A DNA stretch of 64,000 nt from Paenalcaligenes faecalis (GTDB taxonomy: Bacteria; Pseudomonadota; Gammaproteobacteria; Burkholderiales; Burkholderiaceae_B): NCBI RefSeq assembly GCF_027557445.1, contig NZ_CP106841.1, forward strand, positions 1,288,001 through 1,352,000. The letters run 5' to 3'. Under the pieces are notes generated by a model. That model worked only from the letters and a program-made list of their open reading frames with translations, was not told where the DNA came from and did not search any database. The number at the start of each line of letters is the position of its first letter. Within the stretch, counting starts at the first letter, position 1. Positions 1-9,272 of this stretch are shown here, in pieces. Both the position numbers and the translations under genes were made by a program.

Positions 1-675
1 TAGATTCGCCAGATCAACTGCGAGTTCGATCAGGTGAGTGTCATCCAGAGAGCTCACAGGATCATCAATAAACACGTATTCCAATTGATCAAATTGATTG
101 TCCTCTCGTTTAGCATGATCAAGCTCGTTAAGGTTTGACGTAACCTCTTGTAATAGCGTATAGAAAATACTCCAGACAAAACTTCTCTCTTCGCCTTTAG
201 ATATTTTCATCCTACCTGAGCTCTCAGATCCTGTCTCAAAGGAAAAAGTTACCTCGGGATACGTTTTCTCGCCTGTTTTTTTACCTAATCTGATGATATC
301 GCTCTCATGAAATAACGGCATTAGCTTATCATTGGTGTAGCGTTGAAAATTCTTCACAATGTCAGTATCGCCGCGCTCCCTCAATATCCAATCAGTGAAC
401 GTATTTGGCTGTATCTTTAGCTTAGGATCTGCATCGGAAACTATGTCGTTATCCCAGTAAAACAGATCTTCTGTAAAGGCGTTGTAATACAGAATTTTGC
501 TTCGTGACAACCCTACTTCATCGCCATTTTCGGCATCGATTTCCTTAGGTGCAATCAACTCTTTAAATTCACGTGACAAACGTGTTTTACCCGTACCATT
601 GAAGGCATAAATTAACTGGACCTTTTTGTTTGAAGATCTTAGCTGCTCCGCAATCTGCTTTAACGTCTTGCTCAT
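1..675 (-). CDS. prrC: PrrC-type anticodon nuclease, N-terminal part (gene continues beyond window)
   Basis: The 225 visible codons read from an ATG at 675-673, 1 nt after the hsdS stop, and stay open to the window edge. The protein has a P-loop ([11 protein letters not shown], about residue 28), an ABC-like signature (ISKGEERS) and a Walker B/D-loop block ([11 protein letters not shown]), the NTPase half of PrrC. The stretch [17 protein letters not shown] matches my recollection of E. coli PrrC closely. PrrC cleaves the tRNA-Lys anticodon when a phage inhibitor disturbs its partner type I restriction enzyme, and lies between hsdS and hsdR; the position here fits. The C-terminal nuclease half is outside the window, so activity cannot be judged. 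Confidence 0.85.
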   Translation of the reverse strand, partial: MSKTLKQIAEQLRSSNKKVQLIYAFNGTGKTRLSREFKELIAPKEIDAENGDEVGLSRSKILYYNAFTEDLFYWDNDIVSDADPKLKIQPNTFTDWILRERGDTDIVKNFQRYTNDKLMPLFHESDIIRLGKKTGEKTYPEVTFSFETGSESSGRMKISKGEERSFVWSIFYTLLQEVTSNLNELDHAKREDNQFDQLEYVFIDDPVSSLDDTHLIELAVDLANL

Positions 676-676
676 A

Positions 677-1849
677 TCAGGCCACTACCTCATCTTCCGA
701 CCTCGGGAAACTCAGCAATAGGTCGCGGTAGTATTCATACTGCTGTTGGCGCAGCTCGATTTCGCGGGGTAAGCCTTCGGTGATCGACGTAGTGAGAGTG
801 TCGAACTTGTCGAGAATGGCGACGATACGCTCTTTTCCTTCAAATGTCGGATTTGGAATTGGGATACTTTCCAGATTCTTTTTATTCAGTTTTGGCTGTG
901 CTGCGCCTGAAATATATGGTGTTAAGTCAATACTGTTTAAATAGTACTCAATGTACTTTCTCTCCTCATAGGTATCGAAGCTCAACACGTGAGCATGATT
1001 GTTTACCCACGTCTTACCACTGATACTGAAAGCTATTGGAGTGTTGCGAGCTAATAGGTTTGCGCCATCTTCAGAAACGAGTAAAAAGTCGCCATCGAAA
1101 ATATAATCTTTTACATAGTCGACGATACCAGACGCTCCGTAGTAAGGAATTTCACCTGGCTCTCTTAAGCCGCTCGTGATTGGCTTTCTTTTTGGGTTAT
1201 GATTAAACGCTAGCTCCCCCAACGTCTTCCACTCCACCTCTCCTTCTTCAAAATTCAACAATTGGTCGCGATAGTAGTTGTATTGTTGCCTGCGTAGGTT
1301 AAGCTCGGCGGTCAGCTCGGCGGTCATGGCGGTAAATGCGTCTAGAATACGGACGATTTCGGCCTGAATTTCCAGCGATTTTTTGGGGTTGTCTGGGCAG
1401 GGGATGGGGATTTGAAACTTATCAGTATCCGGCGTTGCAATTTGCGGCATTTGCATTCTGCTACCAAGATTTTGAAAATGATGCTCATTAAGCTTCAGAA
1501 AATGATAAATGTATTTGATATTGACCATTTTCCCGCTGGCGTTATAGGACCACATCTCGTTCTTATGTGAGAATGGCTTGTCGTAATATTCAAATTCAAT
1601 TACGCCACGTGATTTAACAATAATAGAAGGCTCTTTATTTATATCGCTTTCGGGAATATCCCCAACATCTACAAATGCTACTGTTTTACCTCCTGCAAAA
1701 ACTTTGATTGGAGCTCCCTCTTTATGGAGTTCTCTCATTTGGCCAGCTGTGATCTTTGTGCCTTTTGTACGAACGAGCACCTCCCCCAACTCCTTCCACT
1801 CCACCTCAACCCCATCCAATAGCTTTTCAATAAATCCTAAGTTATTCAT
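677..1849 (-). CDS. hsdS: Type I restriction-modification specificity subunit HsdS (type IC-like)
   Basis: 390 aa DNA-recognition subunit with two target-recognition domains (about residues 15-150 and 205-335), each followed by a similar helical spacer ([14 protein letters not shown] near 190, [14 protein letters not shown] near 370). The central spacer contains [11 protein letters not shown], encoded by tandem 12-bp repeats at 1301-1324; repeat number in this position changes the target spacer length in EcoR124-type enzymes. The start overlaps the upstream yhcG-type gene by 8 nt, with an AGGAG-like ribosome site inside that gene. The first domain should set one half-site and the second the other. 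It works with HsdM (3504-5054) and an HsdR presumably left of the window. Confidence 0.93.
   Translation of the reverse strand: MNNLGFIEKLLDGVEVEWKELGEVLVRTKGTKITAGQMRELHKEGAPIKVFAGGKTVAFVDVGDIPESDINKEPSIIVKSRGVIEFEYYDKPFSHKNEMWSYNASGKMVNIKYIYHFLKLNEHHFQNLGSRMQMPQIATPDTDKFQIPIPCPDNPKKSLEIQAEIVRILDAFTAMTAELTAELNLRRQQYNYYRDQLLNFEEGEVEWKTLGELAFNHNPKRKPITSGLREPGEIPYYGASGIVDYVKDYIFDGDFLLVSEDGANLLARNTPIAFSISGKTWVNNHAHVLSFDTYEERKYIEYYLNSIDLTPYISGAAQPKLNKKNLESIPIPNPTFEGKERIVAILDKFDTLTTSITEGLPREIELRQQQYEYYRDLLLSFPRSEDEVVA
1301..1324 (-). repeat. Two tandem 12-bp repeats encoding TAEL in hsdS
   Basis: On the minus strand ACCGCCGAGCTG (1324-1313) is followed by ACCGCCGAGCTT (1312-1301), both encoding Thr-Ala-Glu-Leu. 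A degenerate TAM unit precedes them. In type IC HsdS proteins, gain or loss of one such unit changes the spacer between half-sites by one base pair. Confidence 0.85.
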
Positions 1850-2855
1850 TCTTATCTCCTAAGCTGCGCTGCAAATCCTGTTCAAGCATGGCAGCCAGTT
1901 CTTCTTCGGTGGGCAGCATGGTTTGGTATTTAGAGGCAAAGAGCTGTTTGCTTTCGCTCAGTACCGAGTAGTGCACTAGGGTTTCATCTTTATCAGCACA
2001 GAGGATAATGCCCAGCGTAGGGTTGTCGTCTTCACCACGCTTTAAATCATCAAACATGCGTACATACATATCCATCTGACCGATGTCTTGGTGGGTCAAT
2101 TTCTCAGTTTTTAAATCAATCACCACAAAGCATTTGAGCAGGTAGTTGTAAAAAACTAAGTCCACATAAAAGTGCGAAGTTTCGGTGCTGATACGCATTT
2201 GGCGAGCTACAAAAGAAAAGCCTTTGCCAAGCTCTAGTAGAAATTTCTGCAATTGATTAATCAGGCTTTGTTCTAGCAGGTTTTCTTTGCCGCTAAGATC
2301 GCTAGGCAAGTTTAAAAACTCTAATACATAAGGGTCTTTAATAAAGGCTTCTGGGCTGGTGGCAAATTGCTTTTCTGCAGAAATATCGTGATTCAACACA
2401 CGACGGTAATAACCGCTTTTGATATTGCGCTCTAATAGGCGAGTGCTCCAGTTTTGGCTGCTGGCTTCTTGCAGGTAGTAACTACGCTCGGCTGGGTTTT
2501 CTAGACGCATGATTAAGCGCACATGTGACCAGCTAAGATTGGCTACGCAGTGCGTAGCCAATTCATCAAAGTCAGGGTAAGTAAGATAAAACTGACGAAA
2601 GTTCTTTAGGTTAGCCACCGAAAAACCCTTGCCAAAGGTGTCTCCCAAATAGCGCGACAGGTTGGTAATTAGGGCTTTGCCGTATTCGGCACGGACTTCG
2701 CCTTGTTGTTCCTGCTCAACAATGCGTTGGCCTAGCTGCCAGTAGGTTTGCACCATGGCGGTATTGACGGCTTGGTAAGCTTGGCTGCGCCCTGTTTGTA
2801 AAATGCGGGCAATATCGGCAAAAAACTGTTGCTCATTGCTAAGGCTTTGGCTCAT
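1842..2855 (-). CDS. YhcG/DUF1016-family PDDEXK nuclease-domain protein
   Basis: 337 aa. The N-terminal half (about 10-150) is the DUF1016 domain (YQAVNTAMVQTYWQLGQRI, then ANLSWSHVRLIMRLEN). The C-terminal half has the PDDEXK-like pattern FYVDLVFYNYLL...VVIDLK, ending in a GQMDMYV block. Family members often sit inside type I restriction loci and are presumed nucleases; their exact role there is not established. The gene lies 46 nt after fic and overlaps hsdS by 8 nt, so it is translated with the restriction operon. A second, interrupted paralogue is at 11576-12643. All expected motifs look intact here. Confidence 0.85.
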   Translation of the reverse strand: MSQSLSNEQQFFADIARILQTGRSQAYQAVNTAMVQTYWQLGQRIVEQEQQGEVRAEYGKALITNLSRYLGDTFGKGFSVANLKNFRQFYLTYPDFDELATHCVANLSWSHVRLIMRLENPAERSYYLQEASSQNWSTRLLERNIKSGYYRRVLNHDISAEKQFATSPEAFIKDPYVLEFLNLPSDLSGKENLLEQSLINQLQKFLLELGKGFSFVARQMRISTETSHFYVDLVFYNYLLKCFVVIDLKTEKLTHQDIGQMDMYVRMFDDLKRGEDDNPTLGIILCADKDETLVHYSVLSESKQLFASKYQTMLPTEEELAAMLEQDLQRSLGDKNE

Positions 2856-2901
2856 TTTTTACGGCTCTCTTTTTTAGCCTGTTTTTCTATAAAACCCATG
2901 C

Positions 2902-3507
2902 TTATAGTTCCTCGGTCTTAAATTCGCTATAACCTTCATAGAAGTAACTCACGTCGATGCCCTTCATAAACAGGGCGCGGTCGTCAATCTTATCGGTGAG
3001 CGCTTGTTTGAGCAGAGCTTTGATTTCTACGTCTTTGACTGGGCTGCGTTGCATGGCAGACAGGTATTCCTCTTTATCTACCTGATTCCAGTCAATGACC
3101 TGCTTTATTTCTGACTTGAGTATTACGTCCAGCCAGATGCGGGTGGCGCGGCCATTGCCTTCGCGAAAGGGGTGCGCCATGTTCATTTCGACGTATTTTT
3201 CGATGATTTCATCGAAGCTACTTTGTGGCATTTTTTCGATATGCGTTAACGAAGCATCCAGATACATCACCCGCGCAAACGCGGTTTCGCCTTTGGCGAT
3301 ATTCACATCGCGGACCTTGCCTGCAAAGTCATAGATATCGCCAAATAAATAGGCATGAATAAAGGCTAGTCCGGCAAAGGTACCCACTTGCACTTGGTTA
3401 ATGTCACCCGAATCAAACAGCTGTTTGGCTTTTTGTTTACTGATCTTTTCTTCGGCTTTGACCAGTTCCACTTGGTCAGTGATGCCCAACTTGTTTTCCA
3501 GAATCAT
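2902..3507 (-). CDS. fic: Class III Fic-domain protein (NmFic-like AMP transferase)
   Basis: 201 aa, close in length to Neisseria meningitidis Fic (about 190). The Fic core HPFREGNGR (about residues 112-120) has the catalytic His and the phosphate-binding loop. Near the C-terminus SYFYEG (187-192) fits the (S/T)xxxE(G/N) inhibitory motif, and its position at the end defines class III, the self-inhibited type that AMPylates targets such as gyrase when inhibition is released. The ATG overlaps the hsdM stop by 4 nt, so it is part of the restriction operon. A Fic gene between hsdM and hsdS suggests a toxin-like accessory to the restriction system; that role is inferred. Confidence 0.9.
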   Translation of the reverse strand: MILENKLGITDQVELVKAEEKISKQKAKQLFDSGDINQVQVGTFAGLAFIHAYLFGDIYDFAGKVRDVNIAKGETAFARVMYLDASLTHIEKMPQSSFDEIIEKYVEMNMAHPFREGNGRATRIWLDVILKSEIKQVIDWNQVDKEEYLSAMQRSPVKDVEIKALLKQALTDKIDDRALFMKGIDVSYFYEGYSEFKTEEL

Positions 3508-5054
3508 TGCTTTTCACCTTCAATTTCCAAAACAATGGCATCGATCTCAGTGCGCAGCTGGGTGATCTTGGCGACGGTAGCTTCAAGCTCGGCATTTAGT
3601 GCTTTGATGTTGATTTTTTCGCGAGTGTCCTCGGCTTCCACATAGCTGGACACCGACAGGTTGTAGTCGTTGTCTGCAATGGTTTCCAGTGGCACAGTTT
3701 GGGCAAAGTGGTCAATATTTTCTTTGCTGTCGAACACCGCCATGATTTTTGCGATGTGCTCGTCGGTTAGCGTGTTGGTGTTGGTTTCTTTTTTAAATAG
3801 GCTACTGGCATCGATAAACTGGGTATGGGTGTCGGGCTTGTTTTTCGCCAGCACTAAAATGGTCACGGCAATGGTGGTACCAAAAAACAGGTTAGGCGCT
3901 AGGGAGATCACGGTCTCTACGTGGTTATTGTCTACCAGATATTGACGGATTTTCTTTTCAGCACCACCACGGTAAAAAATACCCGGAAAGCACACAATAG
4001 CCGCGCGGCCTTTTGCAGATAAGTAATTCAGTGCATGCAGCACAAAGGCAAAATCAGCCTTGGATTTAGGCGCTAACACACCCGCAGGGGCAAAACGGTC
4101 ATCGTTAATCAGCGTTGGGTCGTCGCTGCCAATCCACCTCACCGAGTAAGGCGGATTAGACACAATGGCATCAAACGGTTTTTCATCACCAAAGTGCGGC
4201 TCCGTTAGCGTGTTGCCCAGCTTAATATCGAACTTGTCGTAGTTGATGTTATGCAAAAACATGTTCATACGAGCCAAGTTATAGGTCGTATGGTTGATTT
4301 CTTGGCCAAAGAAACCGTCTTCGATAATGTGTGCATCAAAGTGTTTTTTTGCTTGGAGCAACAAGGACCCTGACCCACAAGCAGGATCATATATCTTGTT
4401 CACACTGCTTTGCCCATGCATAGCCAGTTGTGCGATCAATTTCGATACATGCTGCGGGGTAAAGAACTCACCACCAGATTTGCCAGCATTGGCAGCGTAA
4501 TTCGAGATTAAAAACTCATAGGCATCGCCAAACAAATCAATCTGATTGCCTGAGAAATCACCAAAGCCAAGCTCTGCAACGCCTTTTAGTACCGCACTCA
4601 AGCGAGCATTTTTATCTTTAACGGTATTGCCTAAGCGGTTGCTGGTGGTATCAAAGTCGGCAAACAGCCCTTTAATGTCTTTTTCTGAAGGGTAGCCATT
4701 TGCTGAGTTCTCGATGTCAGAAAAAATCTGTGCCAGATCGGTATTCAGACTGTCATTGCGGTGTGCATTTTTCGCAATGTTTGCGAACAACTGCGAGGGA
4801 TAAATAAAATATCCTTTGGTTTTAATCGCTTCATCTCGTACTTCTGGGGTGATGATGTCATCCGGCAGGGCCGCATAGTCAATGCTTTCATCATCAGCCT
4901 CGATATAGCTAGAGAAGTTTTCACTGATGAAGCGGTAAAACAAGGTGCCTAGCACGTACTGTTTGAAATCCCATCCATCCACTGACCCACGCACGTCATT
5001 CGCAATTTGCCAAATGCGACGCTGAAGCTCAGCACGCTGTTGTTGACCTGTCAT
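3504..5054 (-). CDS. hsdM: Type I restriction-modification DNA methyltransferase HsdM
   Basis: 516 aa, usual length for HsdM. An N-terminal helical HsdM domain (about 1-150) precedes an N6-adenine methyltransferase domain with the SAM-binding motif [11 protein letters not shown] (about residue 223) and the catalytic NPPY (about 301). The C-terminus is a coiled segment that contacts HsdS. It is the first gene of the operon hsdM-fic-yhcG-hsdS-prrC. The 117-nt gap upstream separates it from the GIY-YIG gene and should carry the promoter, although no strong -35/-10 pair stands out. Confidence 0.95.
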   Translation of the reverse strand: MTGQQQRAELQRRIWQIANDVRGSVDGWDFKQYVLGTLFYRFISENFSSYIEADDESIDYAALPDDIITPEVRDEAIKTKGYFIYPSQLFANIAKNAHRNDSLNTDLAQIFSDIENSANGYPSEKDIKGLFADFDTTSNRLGNTVKDKNARLSAVLKGVAELGFGDFSGNQIDLFGDAYEFLISNYAANAGKSGGEFFTPQHVSKLIAQLAMHGQSSVNKIYDPACGSGSLLLQAKKHFDAHIIEDGFFGQEINHTTYNLARMNMFLHNINYDKFDIKLGNTLTEPHFGDEKPFDAIVSNPPYSVRWIGSDDPTLINDDRFAPAGVLAPKSKADFAFVLHALNYLSAKGRAAIVCFPGIFYRGGAEKKIRQYLVDNNHVETVISLAPNLFFGTTIAVTILVLAKNKPDTHTQFIDASSLFKKETNTNTLTDEHIAKIMAVFDSKENIDHFAQTVPLETIADNDYNLSVSSYVEAEDTREKINIKALNAELEATVAKITQLRTEIDAIVLEIEGEKQ

Positions 5055-5171
5055 ACTGTATTTCCTAGATGATCTGCTCTAAGCCACTACGTAACACAGT
5101 GACTTCGTATAAGTTAATTCATTTTAGCGAGCTTTCACTCATTTACATAATGAAACAACCCAGTGATTGTA

Positions 5172-6083
5172 TCATTCGTCATTAAGCTGCTGCTCTTGCC
5201 AAGCACCGTATGTTAAAGCTTTTCCCTCAACCACCCAAGACTTGCGCCCATTCGCACTCCGTCCCGCCACTACAGCCGCCGCTGCACTAGGGCTAAAGAA
5301 AACTGTATCCACTGCAAAGGTACGTTGTCCTGATTCGGATTTAATCAGTGTTCCACTGGCACAAAGTTGTTCGTAGAGACTTTCATAACCGCCAGCGGCA
5401 CCTTCCCATCTAGCTCTGGCTGAGGATCCGGCCACTACAACAAACTGCCCTTCTATCTCTTTAGCCTGCGCTTTAATGCCCTTAGTCGGTATGGCAAAGG
5501 TAAAGATAGGTGTCTCTGTCGCTCTAGTGGGCATCATATTTTGCTCCTTCACCTCAGTGACTGAACTGCGCAAATAATCAAAACCCAACACCGGCAAAAT
5601 AGTACGCAACTGCTCCATAAAAAATGCCATATCAGCCTGATCAGACTCTGGTAGGTTTACGTAATCATGGGCGGTGCCATTCTCTAATTTACATAAACCA
5701 CTTTGACTCACACTACGTATAAGCTGACTTTCTAAATACTTAGCATGTGCTTTGGTTAGATTTTGATCTTTGCTTGTGACGAGCCAGACATGCTCCCAAA
5801 AGTCCTTGCCGCCTGACTCTTGCGTTCGATTGTGCTGCTTAAGTCTAGTACTGACATCGTCACTCTCACCGATATATACCAAGGGTAATGCTCCACCTTC
5901 AGGATCACTACCCACTAAAAAATATATACCGGTGCGCTTGCTTTCTGGACGTTGCACCAGCTCTGATAGTTTGGTTCTAGGGCCTGTTAGCACATGCCCT
6001 GTCCAATTCATAATTTCTGCGGTCATTAAGCCTTTAGGTGATCCGTCTACTAAAAAGAGTCGAATGCTGCGCCCTTGTGACAT
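5172..6083 (-). CDS. GIY-YIG nuclease family protein with DUF4357 domain
   Basis: 303 aa from the ATG at 6083, chosen because TTGGAGGA lies about 9 nt upstream; a longer frame to 6119 lacks such a site. The GIY-YIG core is at about residues 52-75 (TGIYFLVG then LVYIGESDDVSTRLKQH). The C-terminus (about 205-290; WEGAAGGYESL, FSPSAAAAVV, GRKSWV) is DUF4357. Such proteins recur beside type I restriction genes and may be nucleases, but their function is not established. The gene is directly upstream of hsdM and in the same direction. A degenerate copy of its 5' end appears at 49181-49242. Confidence 0.85.
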   Translation of the reverse strand: MSQGRSIRLFLVDGSPKGLMTAEIMNWTGHVLTGPRTKLSELVQRPESKRTGIYFLVGSDPEGGALPLVYIGESDDVSTRLKQHNRTQESGGKDFWEHVWLVTSKDQNLTKAHAKYLESQLIRSVSQSGLCKLENGTAHDYVNLPESDQADMAFFMEQLRTILPVLGFDYLRSSVTEVKEQNMMPTRATETPIFTFAIPTKGIKAQAKEIEGQFVVVAGSSARARWEGAAGGYESLYEQLCASGTLIKSESGQRTFAVDTVFFSPSAAAAVVAGRSANGRKSWVVEGKALTYGAWQEQQLNDE

Positions 6084-6137
6084 GCTTGATTTCCTCCAAG
6101 TAAAGCCACAAGGTAACACAATACTTCAGACTGCTTG

Positions 6138-6752
6138 TTAGTACTGTCGAGGACGGCCTAAACGGCTGTCTCTAGGCTTATATACGCCCTGCCTATATGA
6201 ACGGTAGGCTTTGCCTGCTGCGTCGAGTCTAACAGGCTCTCCTACCTCCTCTTTTACCAAATACTTCAAAGCCTCTTTCAGGTTAGCTTTACCTTGTGAG
6301 TCATCATGCAAAACCATACCTACAGCAAACACCCGATAGGTAGATTTATTCATATTAGCGCTGTGATACCCTCCTAAACCATCCGTAATCACGTTAATCC
6401 AATACCTTCCTAAACGCTTGGCTAAGGTGTAGTCATGCTTAACCTTTTGCCCATCAAAGAAAAAAACAACGTGATAATGCCAACGTCTATCAGACCCATA
6501 CTCTATTCTGGCTGTATAGGTGATGTAGTGTTCAAACAGCCGATTAAAACGCATGTTATTACGTAACCGATCAAAGGCTGCGTTCATGTACTCGTAGGTA
6601 TTAACATCTGCATAATCCTTTCCAAGGTACAGGTCTAAACGCACTACTAGGAGCTTAGAGTAATCATTAAATAACTGATCAATTAAATGGTGAAGTCTGC
6701 GTTGATTACGTTTGTTAGGAGTTACTTGAAGATGAAAAGTTGCTTGAGTCAT
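6138..6752 (-). CDS. Inovirus Gp2-like / YagK-YfjJ domain protein (copy 1)
   Basis: 204 aa. The central segment RRWHYHVVFFFDGQ and the pattern LGRYWINVITDGLGGYHSAN are typical of the YagK/YfjJ C-terminal domain shared with inovirus Gp2 proteins, which are related to HUH replication initiators. The HYHVVFFF block carries an HxH-like pair. A second, divergent member is at 9273-9866 and an AlpA-type regulator lies between, a common set in small integrative or satellite elements. Arg/Lys-rich C-terminus. Catalytic activity cannot be assigned from the sequence. Confidence 0.75.
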   Translation of the reverse strand: MTQATFHLQVTPNKRNQRRLHHLIDQLFNDYSKLLVVRLDLYLGKDYADVNTYEYMNAAFDRLRNNMRFNRLFEHYITYTARIEYGSDRRWHYHVVFFFDGQKVKHDYTLAKRLGRYWINVITDGLGGYHSANMNKSTYRVFAVGMVLHDDSQGKANLKEALKYLVKEEVGEPVRLDAAGKAYRSYRQGVYKPRDSRLGRPRQY

Positions 6753-7060
6753 CGCTATACCTCTATGGTGATTCGTTAATAGGTATAGGTCTTAGATGAA
6801 ACAGTAAGAAAGTAAGGGGGTGTGTTGAGAACACCCCCTACTACTGTGAGTACTCTTTACTACTGAATATTTTTAACTATTAATAATTTAGTTATAAATA
6901 CTTTACTTCTTAATAACATCTAAAACCTAAAGTGATGAACCTAAGCCCAGTTAAGAGACAATCAAAAATATCCCATCAGGTAAAGGGAAAAATCAAAGGT
7001 GATTGCTGTTTTAAACTACACACTTAGGTTCATATACATAGAGGCATGGGTAGTAAAAAA
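6753..7060. other. 308-bp gap with a GC-rich hairpin and a long-range inverted repeat
   Basis: No gene is seen. Two structures stand out: an 8-bp stem GGGGGTGT/ACACCCCC with a 7-nt loop at 6816-6838, and an 11-bp inverted repeat ATGAACCTAAG (6935-6945) / CTTAGGTTCAT (7023-7033) enclosing 77 nt. The hairpin could be a terminator for the fic gene on the minus strand or a replication-origin element of the Gp2-bearing unit. Confidence 0.5.
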
Positions 7061-8122
7061 TTACTTACTTAACTGCTGTAGGAACTCTTGTCCTTTTAGT
7101 GTCAATTCATACTTCTGTTGTCGGCTGGTAGGCTTGTCAGGAATCGTCATTTGAATCCACTGCTTTTCCAGTAAGGCTTTCACCTGCTTATTCAATTCAC
7201 CTGAGATCGATGTATGTCCCAACAAAGCAGCCAACTCTGATTTACTCAGTGATTGATCTCTAATGAACAACAAGACCTTAGCAGCAATGCTTGACTCTAG
7301 CCGCGACTCTAGCTGCAACTCTAGCCGTTGATCCAGATCTTGCGTATCCTCTTGCTCTTCACTTACTGTTTGCTGTCTTAGTGTTTGACTAATCACGTCC
7401 AACATAAACTCCACAAACGGCGCGCTGTTGGTCTGGGCTGTACTGTGAGCAATTGCTTGGTAATACTCTGGCTGGTTAGCATAGACTAAGGATTCGATCG
7501 GCAAATTAGCAAACAGGGGATTCCATTTCGCCAAAATCAAACTTTGCCATAAACGGCCCATCCGCCCATTGCCATCAGCAAACGGATGGATGAACTCAAA
7601 CTCATAATGAAAAATAGCACTCGCTACTAAAGGGTGGTGCTCAGTGCGCTGCAGCCAATTAAACAAGTCTTTCATTAAGCGGGGTACTTGATTAGCAGGC
7701 GGTGCCATATGAATCACTTCCTTACCACTCATTACGCCGACTCCACCACTCCTATACAGCCCACTCTCATTCATAAGGCCCACCATTAAGACGTCATGCG
7801 CTGCTAATAAGTCTGATTCTTTCTCTGGCTGGTAAAAATGAAAGTTATCATAAACGGCTAAGGCATTTTTAACCTCTTGCACCTCTCTGGGTGGGGCAAT
7901 AACAGGTTTTCCTTCTAACACAGCCGTAATCTGATCTACGCTTAAGCTATTACCTTCTATCGCTAATGAGCCATGAATCGTGCGAATTTGGTTAGCTCGG
8001 CGTAAACGCAGAGAATAAGCTCTACGTTCACGCTCTGCATACCGCCCTAGCAACTCACTAATCTCGGCGACCAAGTTCAATATTTTTGGACTAATTTGTA
8101 TTGGCGGCTCGTAACGACTCAT
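7061..8122 (-). CDS. Fic-family protein, class II, with C-terminal winged helix
   Basis: 353 aa. The inhibitory motif SLAIEGN (about residue 52) precedes the Fic core, marking class II self-inhibited Fic enzymes. The catalytic loop HPFADGNGRMGR (about 178-189) is complete. The C-terminal third is a predicted winged helix (SKSELAALLGHTSISGELNKQVKALLEKQW), as in many large Fic proteins that bind DNA. Residues 245-275 are Gln/Glu-rich linker. It is likely an AMP transferase controlling an unknown target. A degenerate copy of its 3' part is found at 49026-49154. Confidence 0.88.
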   Translation of the reverse strand: MSRYEPPIQISPKILNLVAEISELLGRYAERERRAYSLRLRRANQIRTIHGSLAIEGNSLSVDQITAVLEGKPVIAPPREVQEVKNALAVYDNFHFYQPEKESDLLAAHDVLMVGLMNESGLYRSGGVGVMSGKEVIHMAPPANQVPRLMKDLFNWLQRTEHHPLVASAIFHYEFEFIHPFADGNGRMGRLWQSLILAKWNPLFANLPIESLVYANQPEYYQAIAHSTAQTNSAPFVEFMLDVISQTLRQQTVSEEQEDTQDLDQRLELQLESRLESSIAAKVLLFIRDQSLSKSELAALLGHTSISGELNKQVKALLEKQWIQMTIPDKPTSRQQKYELTLKGQEFLQQLSK

Positions 8123-8179
8123 CTTGATTTACCTGTAAAAGTGATTTGCTAAATATAGCCTTACAGCAATAGTAAAAAC

Positions 8180-8866
8180 TTACATCCTAATACGGTCATG
8201 GTACAAATAACCCACCTGCCCTGTTGGCGTACAGACCTGCCACCAGTTACCTTTTTGCTCAAAGGTATAAAACGGCTCGTTATCAAAGAGCTTTTCAATC
8301 ACGTTGCTTTTAGCATTAGGCTGAGCCCGTACATTGCTGTAACCGTCTTTGTCTTGAATGACAGCGGTAGCAGTAAACTTGGGGGCTTGGCAAGCTTGGG
8401 GACGTTCTGAAGCATTTGGAAAATTAGCATCAATGTCAATACGATACGGCACGAACTCTCTTATGTTTAAATAGCCATCCGCTAATAAATCCCGAGCCTG
8501 TCCGGCTACGATGGCATCGGCCTCAGTAATGACCAAGCGCACATTCTCTTCACACACTAATTCATTTTCCCAATACACGGTTTTATAGCGACTAGCGTTA
8601 TCCCTTCCAAAATCATCCACCTCTAAAACTACTTGTGCAACAGGACTATTTGTTTTTGTATCGACTGCTGCTAAGGCAATACGTAAGTTTTGGATATGAT
8701 CACCCCACGCACCTCCACTGTCCAAAGTAAAGGAAGCCGCACATATACCGCGACTTAACCCAACTGTATTCGAGTGCCAAATATCTAAGCCATACGCCTG
8801 CCCTGACAGAGCTACCATTGCACAGGCAGCAGATAATGTCTTTGTGATTCTACGTTTTAGCGCCAT
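8180..8866 (-). CDS. Exported protein with C-terminal bacterial SH3-like domain
   Basis: 228 aa with a clear signal peptide (KRRITK, then a hydrophobic run to AYG, about residues 1-26). The middle (30-160) is not recognised and contains several Cys (CAASF, CEENV, CQAPKF) that could form disulfides in the periplasm. Residues about 172-228 (YSNVRAQPNAKSNVIEKL...GYLYHDRI) match the SH3 type 3 fold used in cell-wall or surface contacts. It sits between fic and the AlpA-like gene, all on the minus strand. Function unknown. Confidence 0.7.
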   Translation of the reverse strand: MALKRRITKTLSAACAMVALSGQAYGLDIWHSNTVGLSRGICAASFTLDSGGAWGDHIQNLRIALAAVDTKTNSPVAQVVLEVDDFGRDNASRYKTVYWENELVCEENVRLVITEADAIVAGQARDLLADGYLNIREFVPYRIDIDANFPNASERPQACQAPKFTATAVIQDKDGYSNVRAQPNAKSNVIEKLFDNEPFYTFEQKGNWWQVCTPTGQVGYLYHDRIRM

Positions 8867-8921
8867 ACATTTCTCCTATTAAAAACGGCCCCGTCAAAGC
8901 AGCCCCAAAGCTACGATCTAC

Positions 8922-9185
8922 CTACGCCTTTATACCACCTCTTGACTCACGAATTCGCTGCATCATCCACTGCTCTACTTCACTTTTCAACCAAACGGAT
9001 TTACGACCTAGTTTAATAGGAGGTGGAAACTCCCCGTCCTTAATTTTTTTGTAAATCCACTTGTCCGACACAATCGTAAACTCTGTAATAAACTTCATAT
9101 CTACACACTGGTCATCAAGTAAGGATGGTGTCTGGGCTGGTGGCAAGTCTGTAGAAAATGGGTTAGGTGCGCTGAGTGTGGTCAT
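8922..9185 (-). CDS. AlpA-family (MerR-like helix-turn-helix) regulator
   Basis: 87 aa. The segment from KWIYKKIKDGEFPPPIKLG to SVWLKSEVEQWM (about residues 42-76) is the AlpA/excisionase-type winged helix seen in prophage and satellite-element regulators. The N-terminal 30 residues are Pro/Ser-rich. In related elements AlpA activates excision or replication genes; here the nearest downstream genes on the minus strand are the exported SH3 protein and fic. Upstream lies the second Gp2-like gene. No integrase was found beside it. Confidence 0.82.
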   Translation of the reverse strand: MTTLSAPNPFSTDLPPAQTPSLLDDQCVDMKFITEFTIVSDKWIYKKIKDGEFPPPIKLGRKSVWLKSEVEQWMMQRIRESRGGIKA

Positions 9186-9272
9186 GTTGTTCTCCTGTAT
9201 TCAAAATGGAGAAGCTCGTGCCAATTAAAGAATCAGTACGACTTCTACAACATGACCCAGCCCCATAAAAAA

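Noticed and set aside
7061-8122. Plus-strand frames opposite minus-strand genes in the island
   Set aside because: They lack ribosome sites and family matches and follow the codon structure of the real genes on the other strand.
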